Origin: Brucella sp. 21LCYQ03
GTDB taxonomy: Bacteria > Pseudomonadota > Alphaproteobacteria > Rhizobiales > Rhizobiaceae
Reading direction: 5' to 3'
Assembly (NCBI RefSeq): GCF_023554105.1
Contig: NZ_JAMJWE010000019.1
Location: 1-64,000, forward strand
Length of the DNA: 64,000 bases
Shown here: piece after piece, positions 25,278 through 34,220 of the stretch
Numbering within the stretch: position 1 is the stretch's first letter
How the letters are laid out: the number at the start of each line of letters is the position of its first letter
Notes under the pieces: model-generated
Told to the model about the DNA's origin: nothing
Database searches by the model: none
The model's input: only the letters and a program-made list of their open reading frames with translations
Made by a program: the position numbers and the translations under genes

Positions 25278-25775
25278 ATGAGCAACCGCCCTATTTCATT
25301 AGCAGATGACATAATCGAATTACTTCCAGCATTACGGGCATTTTCCCGAACTTTTTATCAAAGCCAGTCCGACCGTGACGATCTGGTTCAAGAAACGGTT
25401 GTAAAAGCGCTTACTGCGATTGACAGTTTTACGCCGGGTACGCAGCTGAAATCGTGGCTGTTTACCATTATGCGCAATTCTTTTTGTACGCAGATCAAGA
25501 AAGCTACGCGAGAAGCTCCCGGTAGAACTGAGTGCATTGCTGACAATCGAAGTATCCAGCCTTCCCAGGAATGGACTCTGCGCACGCGCGAGTTGGAAGC
25601 AGCGATCTACAAACTGCCTGTCGATCATCGTAAGGTATTATTGCTCATCGCAATCGAAGGTGTAAGTTACGATGACGCTGCTCATATCTGCGACTGTAAC
25701 CTTGGAACTATTAAAAGCCGTCTTCATCGTGCCAGAGCTAGTCTTTACGACAACTTGGAGAATGAAAAAATATAA
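25278..25775 (+). CDS. ECF sigma factor, EcfG-like (second copy)
   Basis: A 165-residue sigma factor from the ATG at 25278, which has GGAGG ahead. Region 2 holds DDLVQETVVKALTAI and LKSWLFTIMRNSFCTQ; region 4 holds AIYKLPVDHRKVLLLIAIEG and NLGTIKSRLHRARASL. It is clearly related to the copy at 979-1470 but diverged at the N-terminus and linker. Its own EcfG-type promoter suggests autoregulation or a cascade under a chromosomal EcfG. No NepR-like anti-sigma gene is nearby. It lies alone, after the IS3 relic. Confidence 0.9.
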   Translation: MSNRPISLADDIIELLPALRAFSRTFYQSQSDRDDLVQETVVKALTAIDSFTPGTQLKSWLFTIMRNSFCTQIKKATREAPGRTECIADNRSIQPSQEWTLRTRELEAAIYKLPVDHRKVLLLIAIEGVSYDDAAHICDCNLGTIKSRLHRARASLYDNLENEKI

Positions 25776-25920
25776 TTTATTTGGATTTCTTTATGAATTC
25801 CATTGATGGAGCCAAGATAAATTATATTTATGTGTTGATTATTTCAAATTATGTTTTTTTACTTCAGTAGAATCAGAAAAGCCCGCGCCTCAGTATTTGT
25901 TTGATAAGGAGCCTTGGAAT

Positions 25921-26151
25921 ATGCGCTTATTTTTTGACACGTTTGATGGACTAACTGAAGTTCGGGACGTAATTGGGCTGGAGATAGAACAAGAAAATCT
26001 AGAACAAGTAGCTTTTGAGGTTCTCCCTGAACTTGCGCGTGATTTTAGCAACGGCACGCCTCAATTAGTATGGGTCAGAGTGCGCAATGAAGCGGGAGAG
26101 GCTATTTATGAGGCGTCTCTCGCGCTGCATACCTGTCGGTTCACTTCGTAA
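25921..26151 (+). CDS. DUF6894 small protein
   Basis: A 76-residue protein from the ATG at 25921 (MRLFFDTFDGLTEVRDVIG), with AAGGAG about ten bases ahead. It matches the small rhizobial family now named DUF6894: an N-terminal strand (FFDTFDG), a middle with ALxELA-like ELARDF, and a C-terminal strand pair (LVWVRVRNEAGEAIYEASLA). Such genes are numerous in Hyphomicrobiales and often lie near regulators; no function is established. The next gene is a Crp/Fnr regulator. Confidence 0.8.
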   Translation: MRLFFDTFDGLTEVRDVIGLEIEQENLEQVAFEVLPELARDFSNGTPQLVWVRVRNEAGEAIYEASLALHTCRFTS

Positions 26152-26266
26152 ATCCGTAATTGGACTTTTGCCATAGGTGCCCTATCTGCGCAGTTATCTT
26201 AGGTAACAACGAGGCACTTAAGACTGAGAGTGGATATGCTCCCGCCGAAACAAGGAGCAAAGAAGT

Positions 26267-27013
26267 ATGGGAAATATCTCACAGCTAAAACTCTCGATAA
26301 AGCTTTTAAATAGTCATCTCATCTTATCTCCAGCCGAAGATCAAGCGATTGATGATTTGCCTGTCACTCGGCTTTTCGTGGGTGCTCATCAGAACCTTGT
26401 TCAAACCGGCGATCATCCAAACCGATGTATTTCTATCGTTAGCGGCTTAGCAACGACATCGAAAACGACGCGTGCAGGAAAACGCCAATTTGCCGCCATC
26501 CATGTCGCCGGGGATATACCTGATCTTATGAGCCTTCACTTGGAAAAGATGGATTGTGACATTCGCACTTCGACGGATTGCGAAATTGAGTCTGTCGAGC
26601 ACGAAGATCTTCGTATCCTTTGCGCGCGACATCCCCGTCTTGCATTTGCATTGTGGAAAATTACTCTCTCAGATGCCGCCATTATGCGAGAATGGGTCAT
26701 CAATCTAGCGAGCCGTCCTGCACTTGCGAGATTGGCACATTTTTATTGCGAGATGTTTGTGCGTTTGGATTCAGCGGGCCTCGTACGAGGACCGTCATGC
26801 AAACTTCCCCTTACTCAGGACGACTTGAGCGATTTGATCGGTTTGTCTGCAGTCCATATTAATCGAACCTTACAAGTTCTTAGATCTAGCGGCTTTATCA
26901 CGTTTAATGATTATCAGCTTACGATTTTAAACTGGAAGAAACTCGTTTATTTAGCGAATTTCGATGACACTTATCTCCATATGAGACGTGGAAGCCATTT
27001 TGCTAGTTCTTGA
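26267..27013 (+). CDS. Crp/Fnr-family transcription regulator
   Basis: A 248-residue regulator with an N-terminal cyclic-nucleotide-binding-like fold (about residues 20-140, with NRCISIVSGLATTSKT) and a C-terminal winged helix (about 150-225, TQDDLSDLIGLSAVHINRTL then VLRSSGFITF). No cysteine cluster of the FNR type is present, so it is unlikely to bind an iron-sulphur centre. Many Hyphomicrobiales stress clusters carry such regulators near EcfG genes. The start follows AAGGAG. Its ligand and targets are unknown. Confidence 0.9.
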   Translation: MGNISQLKLSIKLLNSHLILSPAEDQAIDDLPVTRLFVGAHQNLVQTGDHPNRCISIVSGLATTSKTTRAGKRQFAAIHVAGDIPDLMSLHLEKMDCDIRTSTDCEIESVEHEDLRILCARHPRLAFALWKITLSDAAIMREWVINLASRPALARLAHFYCEMFVRLDSAGLVRGPSCKLPLTQDDLSDLIGLSAVHINRTLQVLRSSGFITFNDYQLTILNWKKLVYLANFDDTYLHMRRGSHFASS

Positions 27014-27079
27014 TAAATATAGTTTACGTCAAAGTTTATCCTGCGCCTCCCATTGGAATATCAATGGAACAACCAATGT

Positions 27080-28783
27080 TCATCTCAACCCTTTTTCCAC
27101 TAAATAAGCAATCGCGTTTACCAGTGGCTGGTATTCAACTCGTCTTCCCTGTTGAAACTTATTACCCATTAACCCACTTGGGCAATCACGATCATCATCC
27201 CAACCAAAATGGTCGATGATTGGATATAAACACAATCCTTCCACCGGCACACCGGCTTTGCGTGCAGCCATTACATCAGCGGCAATCATCTCAAACCAAC
27301 TGGCACGCGCATCACCCTCAATCCCGGTTTCGGAAACGAATACGGGTCGGCCATAGCGCGCATAGACTTCTGCAAGGAGCGAGCGAAAGGGGCGATAACG
27401 ATCGTCGCTTTGGCTCATGGTACCTCCCCCGAGGACCCACTGATTTTGCTGGTAATAATTTACACCCGTAATATCTAGCAGGTGCGGTTGCCCGCCAAGT
27501 TGGGGCCACAGAGATCCCGAAATCATATCGAAGGCCTGAAACTGTGCCTGCCTCGCATGCTCGGCTTTCAGTCTGTCGCCAATGTCTGTCGAGCTTGCAA
27601 CGATATTGATCACAGGTTCGCAATGCACGAAACGTGCGCGTGGTTCGACAGCAAGTATTTCGTGCATCGCAGCAATAGCGGCCCGGGCCAATTGAACTTT
27701 CAGTTCGAAGCTACGCTCAGTTCCAAACGGATTTAAGTAGGCAACCTCACCGCCGCCCCAGGCTAGAAAAGATATCTCGTTGATCGGACAATAGAAAGGG
27801 ATGACATCAGTTTCTGCTTTGATAACTCGTGCGACTTCGCCGGCATAATTGGCGAAACGATTAACGAAGCCAGGCGACCAGATATCGAGATCATCAGGCC
27901 AGCCGTAATGCATAAGATCCCAAATAACCTCAGTTCTGGTAGACTGTGCTGCACTGAGCATTAGAAGCAATGTTGACCAATTGAAGCGACCTGGATGCGG
28001 CTCAATCAAGTGCCAGCGCAAACCATCCCTCACTGTCGTGATGCCGTGCAGGCGAAGTTGGTGATAGTCTCCAAAAACATGCGTATCATGTTCCGTCGCA
28101 GCGATCAGATCTAAACGACGTCCATCGGCACGCTTATGCGTCGAGCACTCGAAGCCGCCTTGAATAAAACTCGAAAAAGCAGATGGTTTTGACGCTTGGC
28201 ATCGCTCGGAAAGGACATCCTCAAAAACGGACCTCCAAGCGCCGACTAACTCAACCTCGGAAGCAAATGATGTTTCAGTAATCTGCGCGCCTGAGTCAAA
28301 TTGGTCGGCGGGGATTATTTTGAACGACGCGGTCGATTTAACGACAAAGCGACTTGTGAAGTGTTTCGGTGCCTTGCGTGTTTCAGTTGAAAATTCAACG
28401 AACTCAATTAAAGGGGGCCTCCATTGCAACTTTTCCAGTGCGGGATATATATCTGCCACGTTTTGGCAAGAAACGATCATATCGTAGGCCGTCAATTTTT
28501 GCCTGAGATAATTCACTGTATGCTCAAATGACAGAGTATACGGCGCGCAATCGACGTCAATTCCAAGCACCTGCAACGGGATATTCCTACCGCATAAATT
28601 GCCGGATTCTTCAAAGCAAACAATGACATCAAACCGATACTCAGACGGACTTAACTGTTGCGTCAACACACGCAGCTCATCTTCCGCATAACTATCGTTC
28701 AGGCAAGCCAAAACAAACAGAATTCGGATCGGGAAATTGTTGTCATCCATGAGCGCTATATGATTTTCTGGCCCGCCCTTCAT
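27080..28783 (-). CDS. Glycosidase-like protein with N-terminal extra domain
   Basis: A 567-residue protein. The first 190 residues look like the N-terminal half of a glycosyltransferase fold (IRILFVLACLNDSYAEDELR, then YDMIVSCQNVADIYP). From about residue 205 a TIM-barrel glycoside hydrolase follows: GITTVRDGLRWHLIEPHPG, the acid/base candidate in YCPINEISFLAWGG and the nucleophile candidate in RPVFVSETGIEGD, as in clan GH-A (GH1-like). A two-domain layout with a degenerate transferase half is unusual. Its start overlaps the stop of the upstream mutase fusion as ATGA, so the two are translated together, under an EcfG-type promoter. It probably modifies an envelope or secreted polysaccharide. 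Confidence 0.8.
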   Translation of the reverse strand: MKGGPENHIALMDDNNFPIRILFVLACLNDSYAEDELRVLTQQLSPSEYRFDVIVCFEESGNLCGRNIPLQVLGIDVDCAPYTLSFEHTVNYLRQKLTAYDMIVSCQNVADIYPALEKLQWRPPLIEFVEFSTETRKAPKHFTSRFVVKSTASFKIIPADQFDSGAQITETSFASEVELVGAWRSVFEDVLSERCQASKPSAFSSFIQGGFECSTHKRADGRRLDLIAATEHDTHVFGDYHQLRLHGITTVRDGLRWHLIEPHPGRFNWSTLLLMLSAAQSTRTEVIWDLMHYGWPDDLDIWSPGFVNRFANYAGEVARVIKAETDVIPFYCPINEISFLAWGGGEVAYLNPFGTERSFELKVQLARAAIAAMHEILAVEPRARFVHCEPVINIVASSTDIGDRLKAEHARQAQFQAFDMISGSLWPQLGGQPHLLDITGVNYYQQNQWVLGGGTMSQSDDRYRPFRSLLAEVYARYGRPVFVSETGIEGDARASWFEMIAADVMAARKAGVPVEGLCLYPIIDHFGWDDDRDCPSGLMGNKFQQGRRVEYQPLVNAIAYLVEKGLR

Positions 28784-31116
28784 TCAGCCGCAGCAAAGGT
28801 CTTGGAAGAACTCTCATTCTCCGATTTCATTAGCCGGCGAAAAGTAGATAGAGCCTGTCCAACCACTTGATCCATATTGTAATATTTATATGTCCCCAGC
28901 CTACCGACAAAAATCACATCACTTTGCTGATGTGCTAACGCTTCATATTTTTTATAAAGAACCTGGTTTTCAGGACGTGGAATTGGATAATATGGCTCAC
29001 CTTCCGATTTGGCGAACTCATATGAAATACTGGTCAACGCATGCGTTTGTCCTGTTAAATGTTTATATTCTGTAATTCGTGTGTATGGCACCGTTTCAGA
29101 TGGGTAGTTCACAACCGCCACTTGCTGAAACTCTTCGCAGTCGAGCGTTTCGTGACGAAAATCCAAACTGCGATATGGGAGAGGACCAAATCTGTGGTTA
29201 AAATAACTATCAATCGGGCCAGTAAAAATAGTCTTGGGTGCCAAGCGTGAAACATCGAGTTCGCGATAATCTACGCCGAGCGCTAGTCGAATATTAGAGT
29301 GGTCAAGCATGTTCTCGAAAAGATGCGTATAGCCATCGGCCGGCATCGCCTGATGCGCATCTAAGAAATAGCGGTCATCTATCGTGGTACGGGTAGGCAC
29401 ACGAGCAGTAACTGCTTTGTCCAGATCTGACGGATCGAGCCCCCACTGCTTTCGCGTATAACCTTCAAAGAATGCTCGGTAGAGGTCCGTCCCGATTTGC
29501 GAGACCACCACATCTTTTGACGTACGGATCTCCGTTACTGGTTCCGCCCGTCCTTTAAGAAAAGCTTCCGCTTCCACTTCGTCACGCAGATCAAGATCGT
29601 ATAATTCGTTTAGTGTCGTTCTATTAATCGGCATCGGCAATAATTTCTCGCGCACGCTGGCAAGTACCCGGTGTTCATAAGGACGCCAACGCGTGAAACG
29701 GGAGAGATAAGCAAATATTTCATCACTATTTGTATGAAAAATATGAGGCCCATATTTGTGAACGAGGATACCGGCTTCATCGTAAAAATCGTATGTATTG
29801 CCGGCGATATGAGGGCGGCGGTCACAAAGATATACCTTTTTTCCTACCGATGCGAGACGCTCAGCAAGCACGGATCCAGCAAAACCTGCACCAACGATTA
29901 AGTAGTCGTATGGCAATGACTGTGTCGAGGCGGATACAGAGGGCATGCTCAGCGTCGGCTGAGCTTTCACGGCATTGAGTATCACCGAATTAATATGAGT
30001 TTTCATCTTGTCGGCCGTCTTATCCCAAGATGATGCTGAGAGCATTTCATCGACTTGGCTCAGCCAGGAGTTGCCATTAGTTGAAAGCTCAAGTGCCCGC
30101 TCACATGCCTCTAAAAAAGCACTCGCTCCGTCTGCGATCAGAACCGCAGGCGTATCGTTGTAATGGCGCACGACATCAGTAACCGGCGTTGATACCACTG
30201 GTTTGCCGCAAGCGAGATATTCTGGTGTTTTAGTGGGACTGATAAAACGTGTTGCTTCATTTATGGCGAATGGCATTAAAGCAACATCCCACCCCGATAC
30301 ATAAGCGGGTAATTCACTGTAATCTTTGCGACCCAGATACCTGATATTAGGGGCTCTAGGGAGGTCGGCCTCTGCAACTTTCAAAACAGGTCCGATCAAG
30401 ACGAAGGACCAATCTGGTCTGGCTTTCGCAACCACATCAATCAAACCAAGATCAATACGCTCATCAATAACCCCATAATAGCCAAAAATGGGACGGTTCA
30501 GTCTCTGTTGATCTAAAGGAACAAGCTGATTTCGCCGCGCTTTATTGAAATGCGCAACATCGACACTTGATGGGAAGGGGTGGATATTTGAATGCTGGCG
30601 GCGTTTGGCCTCATAAATGCTGTATCCGCCCGTAAAAACAACATCAGCTCTTCTCAGCAATAATTCTTCATTGCTGCGCATCTCTGGCGGCGCAAAACGG
30701 AAATTGGATAATTCATCCATACAGTCATAAACGACTCCTTCCGCTTCTATATGCGCAGCTAGAGGATACATCATGGGGGTATAAAACCAAAGCAATGGCT
30801 TTTTCTTCCCTCCAGACATGGAAATCAATTGATCAAGCAATTTTGAGAGTGTGCGGCGAAGATGCTCATTCAATAACCCATGAGGTATACGTGGGCGCAC
30901 TGCTATTACGCCCGTGTCTTCAAAGGGATGAAGTTCGAGATAAGGCAGAGGATGATCAGTTGGAATATGCTCTTCGAAAAAGAAAACGTGCCTGTCGCGT
31001 GCAAATCGCGCCATGAGATGCTGCGGACGCTGAAGGACAAAATCCCAGCGAAGATGTGAGAAGCAAATTATAGGATTGTGTGGGTTACTCTCAACCTGTG
31101 GTGCGATGAGGTTCAA
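28780..31116 (-). CDS. Glycosyltransferase fused to UDP-galactopyranose mutase
   Basis: A 778-residue two-enzyme protein. Residues 1 to about 385 form a GT-B-type transferase of the family-4 kind (IICFSHLRWDFVLQRPQHLM, YYGVIDERIDLGLID and EYLACGKPVVSTPV near the C-terminal nucleotide-sugar site). Residues about 398 to 765 are a UDP-galactopyranose mutase: FAD motif YLIVGAGFAGSVLAERL, KYGPHIFHTN, YTRKQWGLDPSDL and FVGRLGTYKYYNMDQVVG. The mutase turns UDP-galactopyranose into UDP-galactofuranose, which the fused transferase may use. It is first in a stress-promoter operon with the glycosidase-like gene. Galactofuranose-containing polysaccharide is the inferred product. Confidence 0.9.
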   Translation of the reverse strand: MNLIAPQVESNPHNPIICFSHLRWDFVLQRPQHLMARFARDRHVFFFEEHIPTDHPLPYLELHPFEDTGVIAVRPRIPHGLLNEHLRRTLSKLLDQLISMSGGKKKPLLWFYTPMMYPLAAHIEAEGVVYDCMDELSNFRFAPPEMRSNEELLLRRADVVFTGGYSIYEAKRRQHSNIHPFPSSVDVAHFNKARRNQLVPLDQQRLNRPIFGYYGVIDERIDLGLIDVVAKARPDWSFVLIGPVLKVAEADLPRAPNIRYLGRKDYSELPAYVSGWDVALMPFAINEATRFISPTKTPEYLACGKPVVSTPVTDVVRHYNDTPAVLIADGASAFLEACERALELSTNGNSWLSQVDEMLSASSWDKTADKMKTHINSVILNAVKAQPTLSMPSVSASTQSLPYDYLIVGAGFAGSVLAERLASVGKKVYLCDRRPHIAGNTYDFYDEAGILVHKYGPHIFHTNSDEIFAYLSRFTRWRPYEHRVLASVREKLLPMPINRTTLNELYDLDLRDEVEAEAFLKGRAEPVTEIRTSKDVVVSQIGTDLYRAFFEGYTRKQWGLDPSDLDKAVTARVPTRTTIDDRYFLDAHQAMPADGYTHLFENMLDHSNIRLALGVDYRELDVSRLAPKTIFTGPIDSYFNHRFGPLPYRSLDFRHETLDCEEFQQVAVVNYPSETVPYTRITEYKHLTGQTHALTSISYEFAKSEGEPYYPIPRPENQVLYKKYEALAHQQSDVIFVGRLGTYKYYNMDQVVGQALSTFRRLMKSENESSSKTFAAAE

Positions 31117-31145
31117 AATGGCATCCTTTCACTAGATGCGCTCCT

Positions 31146-31170
31146 AACCTCGCTCAACGCTTCATGTTCC
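31146..31170 (-). promoter_or_regulatory. EcfG-type promoter for the envelope-sugar operon
   Basis: Minus-strand GGAAC (31166-31170), 17 bases, GTT (31146-31148), 30 bases before the fusion gene. The AT-rich 31171-31512 beyond it holds no gene. Confidence 0.82.
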
Positions 31171-31512
31171 CTATCTATTTACATTTTCGCCCGTTCTAAC
31201 TTTGATAAGGGTGGAAATATTCATATAATAGTTTTAAAATATTAGGGGAAAGAAGTTTATTAATTCAAAAAACGTCAAGACAATAATTATTTTTTCAAAC
31301 ACAATATCGATCTTGAAATAATTATTTCTATTAAGTAATAATATATGTGATTATTTTCTTGTAGATATTTTATAAATTTTATTGACAATGGGAATTTATT
31401 CGGGAGAAAATCTAAATTTATTTGGATTATGCTTAATCTGTTATTTTCCATTCGGCGTGTATGTAAAAGAAGACTGCGGTTAAATAGAACGTCCTCAATA
31501 CTCCATGACCAA

Positions 31513-31710
31513 TTAAGCACATAAAGCCAACATAAGGCTTCCAGTCAGATCCATTAGAACCGAACGTCTTCTTCCTTGCCCATTTTCACGTGGACTGAAA
31601 ATCTTGGACTCAAGCTGTTTGATCATTTGCGGTTCCAAACCGACCTCCAAATGCCTCAACTCGAGCGTGGTGCAGCTACTGAATGAGGAAAACCGGCATT
31701 CTGTCACCGT
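31513..31710 (-). pseudogene. Relic of a DUF892-like gene
   Basis: The minus-strand start (MTVTEC) has the same leader as the DUF892-like gene at 23514-24023: both have GAGGAGATG before the start and similar upstream bases. After six codons the match continues in another frame with FLIQ-stop-LHHA, corresponding to WLIQWLRDAHA of the intact protein, and then decays. A promoter-like string upstream has become GGGAC...GCTT. So both gene and promoter have eroded. The rest of the copy is missing. Confidence 0.6.
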
Positions 31711-31930
31711 CATCTCCTCTAGTTAAAGTGGCCTAAGCTACCTTTGCCGTCAAATGTCCCATTTCGCTTCGACACCAATCGTCCCGGAACTTACGATTAG
31801 ACATTTAGAGAAATACGGAAGATACGCGTTGATACAAAAGGTGTGTGCTACGATGGCAATTCTCATCAAAGACGCAAGCGGTTACGAGGCATTGCAATAA
31901 TTTTCATTAAATTGACGATTATATTTTCAG

Positions 31931-31955
31931 GGAACAATCGCTCTCGGGGCACGTT
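31931..31955 (+). promoter_or_regulatory. EcfG-type promoter with only a tiny frame after it
   Basis: GGAAC (31931-31935), 17 bases, GTTC (GTT 31953-31955). A ribosome site (AAAGGAG) follows at about 31962, then a GTG at 31976 opening an 18-codon frame (starts VPNGPDSAEEHQDF) to 32032. A one-base shift there would join it to a further frame ending at 32091, so a broken small gene is possible. Confidence 0.6.
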
Positions 31956-32168
31956 CACTTTAAAGGAGTTGGACTGTGCCAAACGGACCCGACAGTGCCG
32001 AAGAACATCAAGATTTTTCCGTTTTCCCTTGATGGCCAACGAAAAGGCAGACGAGCTTCTTACCTGTCCAGTGCACTCCGTCCGTAATTAGTCATGTTTA
32101 TGAAGTGCCGCATTATTTCAGTTACTGCTTAAGCGTGGTGGGTCGTGAAATATAGTAATTGTAGGACA

Positions 32169-32426
32169 ATGGCCATGTCAGAAAATCAGATAAAATCGCA
32201 GGGAAAATCATTTGATGCTCGTGACCGACTAATCCTAGCGCTTTATGCCCAGCTTCGCGCTGAGCGGGAAACCCGCGAGGCGATGGAATGGACCATACGA
32301 AATGGCTGTCTTTCGCCAGAAGTTCTCGAGGCTATGGCGTCTGATCCTATACCGGTAGTCACCTCCGAAGATATCCAGATGGTCGACCAGTCCGTCAGAA
32401 AATTACGGTGCCGATCAATGAAGTAA
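32169..32426 (+). CDS. Small protein before the Ku operon, unknown
   Basis: An 85-residue frame from the ATG at 32169 (MAMSENQIKSQGKSFDARDR), with a second ATG two codons later. It is helical and charged, including RLILALYAQLRAERETREA, and ends RKLRCRSMK. It precedes the first Ku gene by about 80 bases and may be in the same transcript. The ribosome site is weak. It has no family I know, so it is offered at moderate confidence. Confidence 0.55.
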   Translation: MAMSENQIKSQGKSFDARDRLILALYAQLRAERETREAMEWTIRNGCLSPEVLEAMASDPIPVVTSEDIQMVDQSVRKLRCRSMK

Positions 32427-32507
32427 GGCTCCCATGTAAAACTTGCGAAAATGAGAAGCAGTCAAGGTCTCGCTTTTACAGCTGAATTGAACAGAAGGAA
32501 AACCACC

Positions 32508-33380
32508 ATGGTGGCTCCGCGCGCGAACTGGAAAGGTTTCATTAAATTCGGTGAAGTGTCCTGCCCGGTCGCACTTTACACTGCATCTTCGTCCTCAGAG
32601 CGCATAAGTTTCAACATTCTCAATCGCAAAACCGGAAACCGTGTCAGACGAGAGTTCGTTGATAGCGATACCGGGGATGTTGTGGATCGCGACGAGCAGG
32701 TCAAGGGTTATGAGATCGAAGATGGTCGCTTTGTCGTGTTGGAGCCGGAAGAAATATCAGCAGCAGTGCCCGACAGCGACAAGACCTTGAATATCGAGGC
32801 CTTCATCCCTTGCTCGCAGATAGATAACGTATATTTTGACAAACCCTATTATCTGGCACCCGAAAAAATGGGGGTTGAAGCCTTTATACTTTTGCGCGAC
32901 GGCATGAAACAGCAAAAGGTGGCGGCGATCGCAAAGACAGTTCTGTTTCGGCGGCTGCGAACGGTGCTCATCCGTCCGCATGGTGAAGGGCTGATCGCCT
33001 CAACGCTCAATTTCGATTATGAGGTTCGCTCTTCCGAAGAAGCCTTCGAGGAACTGCCCGATCTCAAGATCAAAGGCGAGATGCTCGAACTGGCAGAGCA
33101 TATCGTCGGTACGAAGAGCGGCACATTCGATATCAGCAGCTTTGACGACCGTTATGAAGAGGCGGTGACCGAGCTGGTGACAGCCAAGATCGAAGGTCGA
33201 TCGCTCCCGAAACGAAAAGCCCCGATAGCATCGAAGCCTGCTGATCTGCTGAAAGCTCTGCGCGAAAGTGCTGGTGTGAGCAAGACAAAGTCGAAGCGTC
33301 CAGCCGCCAATGCCAACAGCGGCAAACAGTCTACCGCAAAAACAAAGCGTACCGCCCCGAAAGCCCGCAAAGTAAGCTGA
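32508..33380 (+). CDS. ku: Ku protein, bacterial NHEJ (first copy)
   Basis: A 290-residue Ku homologue from the ATG at 32508 (MVAPRANWKGFIKFGEVSCP), with GAAGGA about 12 bases ahead. Bacterial Ku forms a homodimer ring that binds DNA ends and recruits LigD. The Ku core covers about residues 5-195 with NRVRREFVDSDTGDVVDRD and YYLAPEKMGVEAFILLRDGM. The C-terminal tail is Lys/Ala-rich (SKTKSKRPAANANSGKQS), a basic extension found on many Ku proteins that bind DNA. A second Ku gene starts 12 bases later, in one operon, and LigD converges from the other side. Ku pairs in rhizobia can work as heterodimers. Confidence 0.95.
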   Translation: MVAPRANWKGFIKFGEVSCPVALYTASSSSERISFNILNRKTGNRVRREFVDSDTGDVVDRDEQVKGYEIEDGRFVVLEPEEISAAVPDSDKTLNIEAFIPCSQIDNVYFDKPYYLAPEKMGVEAFILLRDGMKQQKVAAIAKTVLFRRLRTVLIRPHGEGLIASTLNFDYEVRSSEEAFEELPDLKIKGEMLELAEHIVGTKSGTFDISSFDDRYEEAVTELVTAKIEGRSLPKRKAPIASKPADLLKALRESAGVSKTKSKRPAANANSGKQSTAKTKRTAPKARKVS

Positions 33381-33392
33381 TAGGAAATGACC

Positions 33393-34202
33393 ATGGCCAT
33401 TCGTCCGTACTGGAAAGGTTACCTCAAGCTATCCCTTGTGACCTGCGGCGTGCAAATGGTACCCGCGACATCCGAAAGCGACCGGGTTCGGTTTCATACT
33501 CTCAATCGTCTAACCGGAAACCGTATCGTCAGTCGCTATGTGGATTCGGTCACGGGCAAGGTGGTCAAAGAAGAGGATGAGGTTAAGGGTTACCCGCGCC
33601 GTGATGACGATTATGTCATGCTGGAAGATGACGAACTGGAGAATGTTGCACTCGACACCACCCGAACCATCGATGTTTCAACCTTCACGCCGCGCGACAG
33701 CATTGAGTGGATCTGGCTCGATACGCCCTATTACCTGTCTCCGAACGAGCCGGTCGGTCAGGAAGCATTCTCCGTCATTCGCGATGCGATGGAGACGCAG
33801 AAAATGGTTGGCATCTCCCGACTGGTCATCGCCCGCCGCGAACGGGCCGTGATGCTGGAACCTCGCGGCAAAGGCATCGTCCTCTGGACCCTGCGCTATG
33901 GCGATGAGGTTCGGGATGATGAGAGCTATTTCAAAAGTATCGGCAAGGAGAAACCGGACGCCGACATGATGGCTCTTGTACAGAAACTGATTAAAAAGCA
34001 GACCCGCGACTGGGATGCTAGTATGGTCATCGACCCGGTGCAGGACCGGCTACTAGATATTATCGAAACTCGCAAAAAGGCGCTCAAAAAGCCGTCTAAA
34101 GTCAAGGCTAAAAGGCAGGCACCAGAACCACCGGATAACGTCATCAATATCATGGACGCCTTGCGTAAATCGCTCGCTGGTGAAAAGCGGCCGCGCAAGT
34201 GA
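33393..34202 (+). CDS. ku: Ku protein, bacterial NHEJ (second copy)
   Basis: A 269-residue Ku homologue from the ATG at 33393 (MAIRPYWKGYLKLSLVTCGV), which has TAGGA at a better distance than the ATG two codons earlier. Core motifs: NRIVSRYVDSVTGKVVKEED, YYLSPNEPVGQEAFSVIRDA and WTLRYGDEVRDDESYF. It is only moderately similar to the first copy and its basic tail is shorter, so the two are old paralogues with separate roles and perhaps form mixed rings. It ends 18 bases before the stop of the converging ligD. Confidence 0.95.
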   Translation: MAIRPYWKGYLKLSLVTCGVQMVPATSESDRVRFHTLNRLTGNRIVSRYVDSVTGKVVKEEDEVKGYPRRDDDYVMLEDDELENVALDTTRTIDVSTFTPRDSIEWIWLDTPYYLSPNEPVGQEAFSVIRDAMETQKMVGISRLVIARRERAVMLEPRGKGIVLWTLRYGDEVRDDESYFKSIGKEKPDADMMALVQKLIKKQTRDWDASMVIDPVQDRLLDIIETRKKALKKPSKVKAKRQAPEPPDNVINIMDALRKSLAGEKRPRK

Positions 34203-34220
34203 ACCTTGCCGCTGCTCCTA

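Noticed and set aside
31843-32091. An 82-codon plus-strand frame
   Set aside because: Its start lies upstream of a clear promoter and ribosome site that fit a different frame, and the composition is not protein-like.
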